From contig JAJZQA010000181.1 of the NCBI GenBank assembly GCA_021810985.1, positions 1 to 5,698 of the forward strand: a stretch of 5,698 bases of DNA, read 5' to 3'. The stretch is from Deltaproteobacteria bacterium. Lineage in GTDB: Bacteria; Desulfobacterota; Desulfuromonadia; Geobacterales; Geobacteraceae. The notes under the pieces are model-generated. The model was not told where the DNA came from and made no database searches. It saw only the letters and a list, made by a program, of their open reading frames with translations. Positions within the stretch are counted from its first letter, which is position 1, and each line of letters opens with the position of its first letter. The position numbers were made by a program, and so were the translations under genes. Shown one piece after another: positions 4,785-5,698 of the stretch.

Positions 4785-5698
4785 GTGAGCTGAAGAAAGA
4801 AGATCTTCTGAAGGCGTATCGGATCATGAAGGAGATCCGCGAATTCGAAGAGCGAGTGCACGTGGAATTTGCGACCGGCAAGATACCCGGGTTTGTCCAT
4901 CTGTATGCGGGTGAAGAAGCGGTAGCGACCGGCGTATGCCTGCACCTGACTGATGAAGACCGGATATCGAGCACGCACCGCGGCCATGGACACTGTATTG
5001 CCAAGGGCGTGGACATCATTGGAATGATGGCGGAGATTTTCGGCAAGTCGACCGGGACCGGCGGCGGCAAGGGCGGTTCGATGCACATCGCCGACCTGGA
5101 CAAGGGGATGCTGGGCGCGAACGGGATCGTCGGCGCCGGTGGCCCGCTGATCTGCGGGGCGGCGCTGGCGGCGAAATTCAAGGGGACCAATGGCGTAGGG
5201 GTGGTGTTTTTCGGGGACGGCGCCTCCAACCAGGGAACGATCCTGGAGAGCATGAACCTGGCCAATGTCTGGAACCTGCCGGTGATCTTCCTGGCCGAAA
5301 ACAACGGCTATGCGGAATCCACCGGGGTTAAATACAACGTGCCGACGCCGAACATCGCCGATCGTGCCGCGGGCTTCGGCATGCCGGGCGTGACGGTGGA
5401 CGGCAACGACCTGTTCGCGGTGTATGAAGCGGCTGGGGAAGCGATCAAGCGTGCGCGTGAAGGTGGCGGACCGACCCTTCTGGAGTGCAAGACCAACCGT
5501 TTCTACGGTCACTTCGAAGGCGACGCAATGACCTATAAAGCTCCTGGCGAAGTGAAGCGGCAGCGTGAAGAGTGTGACTGCCTGAAGATCTTCGCGGCCA
5601 AGGCGACCGCGGCCGGTCTGGTAACGGCAGCGGAACTGGAAGCGATCGACAAGGAAGTTGCGGCTTTGATAGACGAGGCGGTAGAGAAGGCGCTGGCG
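4781..5698 (+). CDS. acoA: acetoin dehydrogenase E1 component alpha subunit AcoA, 3' end outside the window
   Basis: The frame stays open for 306 codons to the window edge; E1 alpha proteins of this type are about 320-330 residues, so only a short C-terminus is missing. It is a thiamine-diphosphate-dependent E1 alpha of the 2-oxo acid dehydrogenase family. With AcoB it would cleave acetoin to acetaldehyde and pass the acetyl group to the E2 lipoamide. Visible are EIREFEERV (18-26), GFVHLYAGEEAVATG (37-51), STHRGHGHCIAKG (64-76), GTGGGKGGSMH (92-102), and the cofactor motif GDG at 145-147 with NN at 174-175 in AENNGYAEST. RFYGHFEGD (240-248) replaces the serine-rich phosphorylation loop of mitochondrial E1 alpha. 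acoX directly upstream and the sigma-54 promoter favour acetoin over pyruvate or branched-chain 2-oxo acids. Codons are richer in GCG, GGC and CTG than in acoX, consistent with high expression. Confidence 0.93.
   Translation, partial: MSELKKEDLLKAYRIMKEIREFEERVHVEFATGKIPGFVHLYAGEEAVATGVCLHLTDEDRISSTHRGHGHCIAKGVDIIGMMAEIFGKSTGTGGGKGGSMHIADLDKGMLGANGIVGAGGPLICGAALAAKFKGTNGVGVVFFGDGASNQGTILESMNLANVWNLPVIFLAENNGYAESTGVKYNVPTPNIADRAAGFGMPGVTVDGNDLFAVYEAAGEAIKRAREGGGPTLLECKTNRFYGHFEGDAMTYKAPGEVKRQREECDCLKIFAAKATAAGLVTAAELEAIDKEVAALIDEAVEKALA

Noticed and set aside
4504..5512. Overlapping minus-strand open frames of 266 and 273 codons opposite acoX and acoA
   Set aside because: The plus strand encodes a clear E1 alpha with the thiamine-diphosphate motif; the antisense products are low-complexity shadows.

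Overview
The window looks like chromosomal DNA of a Gram-negative, moderately GC-rich bacterium. A thiazole synthase, a YhcC-type radical SAM protein, a sigma-54 (-24/-12) promoter and an acetoin dehydrogenase operon together would suit an anaerobic deltaproteobacterium of the Desulfuromonadia (Pelobacter/Syntrophotalea/Geobacter-like). That placement is an inference from gene content and style; no rRNA or other marker is present. All convincing genes are on the + strand, and no mobile element, CRISPR array, tRNA or rRNA was seen.

Left block (1-3277). The last codons of a probable thiS (Gly-Gly-stop) are followed by thiG (25-807), then a YhcC/TIGR01212-type radical SAM protein (855-1814), a YbfF-like alpha/beta hydrolase (1905-2684) and a small Lin0512-family protein (2767-3129). 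Gaps are 47, 90 and 82 bases. A strong intrinsic terminator (3226-3277) closes the block. The genes are co-oriented, but only thiS-thiG is a functionally obvious pair. The 2685-2766 gap carries two short palindromes and a weak promoter-like sequence, so the Lin0512 gene may have its own transcription.

Control region (3278-3624). About 350 bases hold no gene but are organised like a sigma-54 enhancer-type promoter. There are upstream TTGTC/GACAA dyads (3314-3358), an IHF-like site (3494-3506), a good -24/-12 element (3561-3576) and then a Shine-Dalgarno directly before acoX.

Right block (3625-5698). acoX (3625-4740) encodes an ATP-NAD-kinase-like protein of unknown function. acoA (4781 to beyond the window end) encodes the thiamine-diphosphate-dependent E1 alpha subunit of acetoin dehydrogenase. 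The 40-base gap is spanned by a 15-codon open frame whose start overlaps the acoX stop and whose stop overlaps the acoA start, each as ATGA, and it has its own Shine-Dalgarno. acoB (E1 beta), acoC (E2) and perhaps acoL (E3) would be expected downstream. The picture is an acetoin-inducible catabolic operon, probably driven by an AcoR-type sigma-54 activator, placed after a terminated housekeeping-type gene block.
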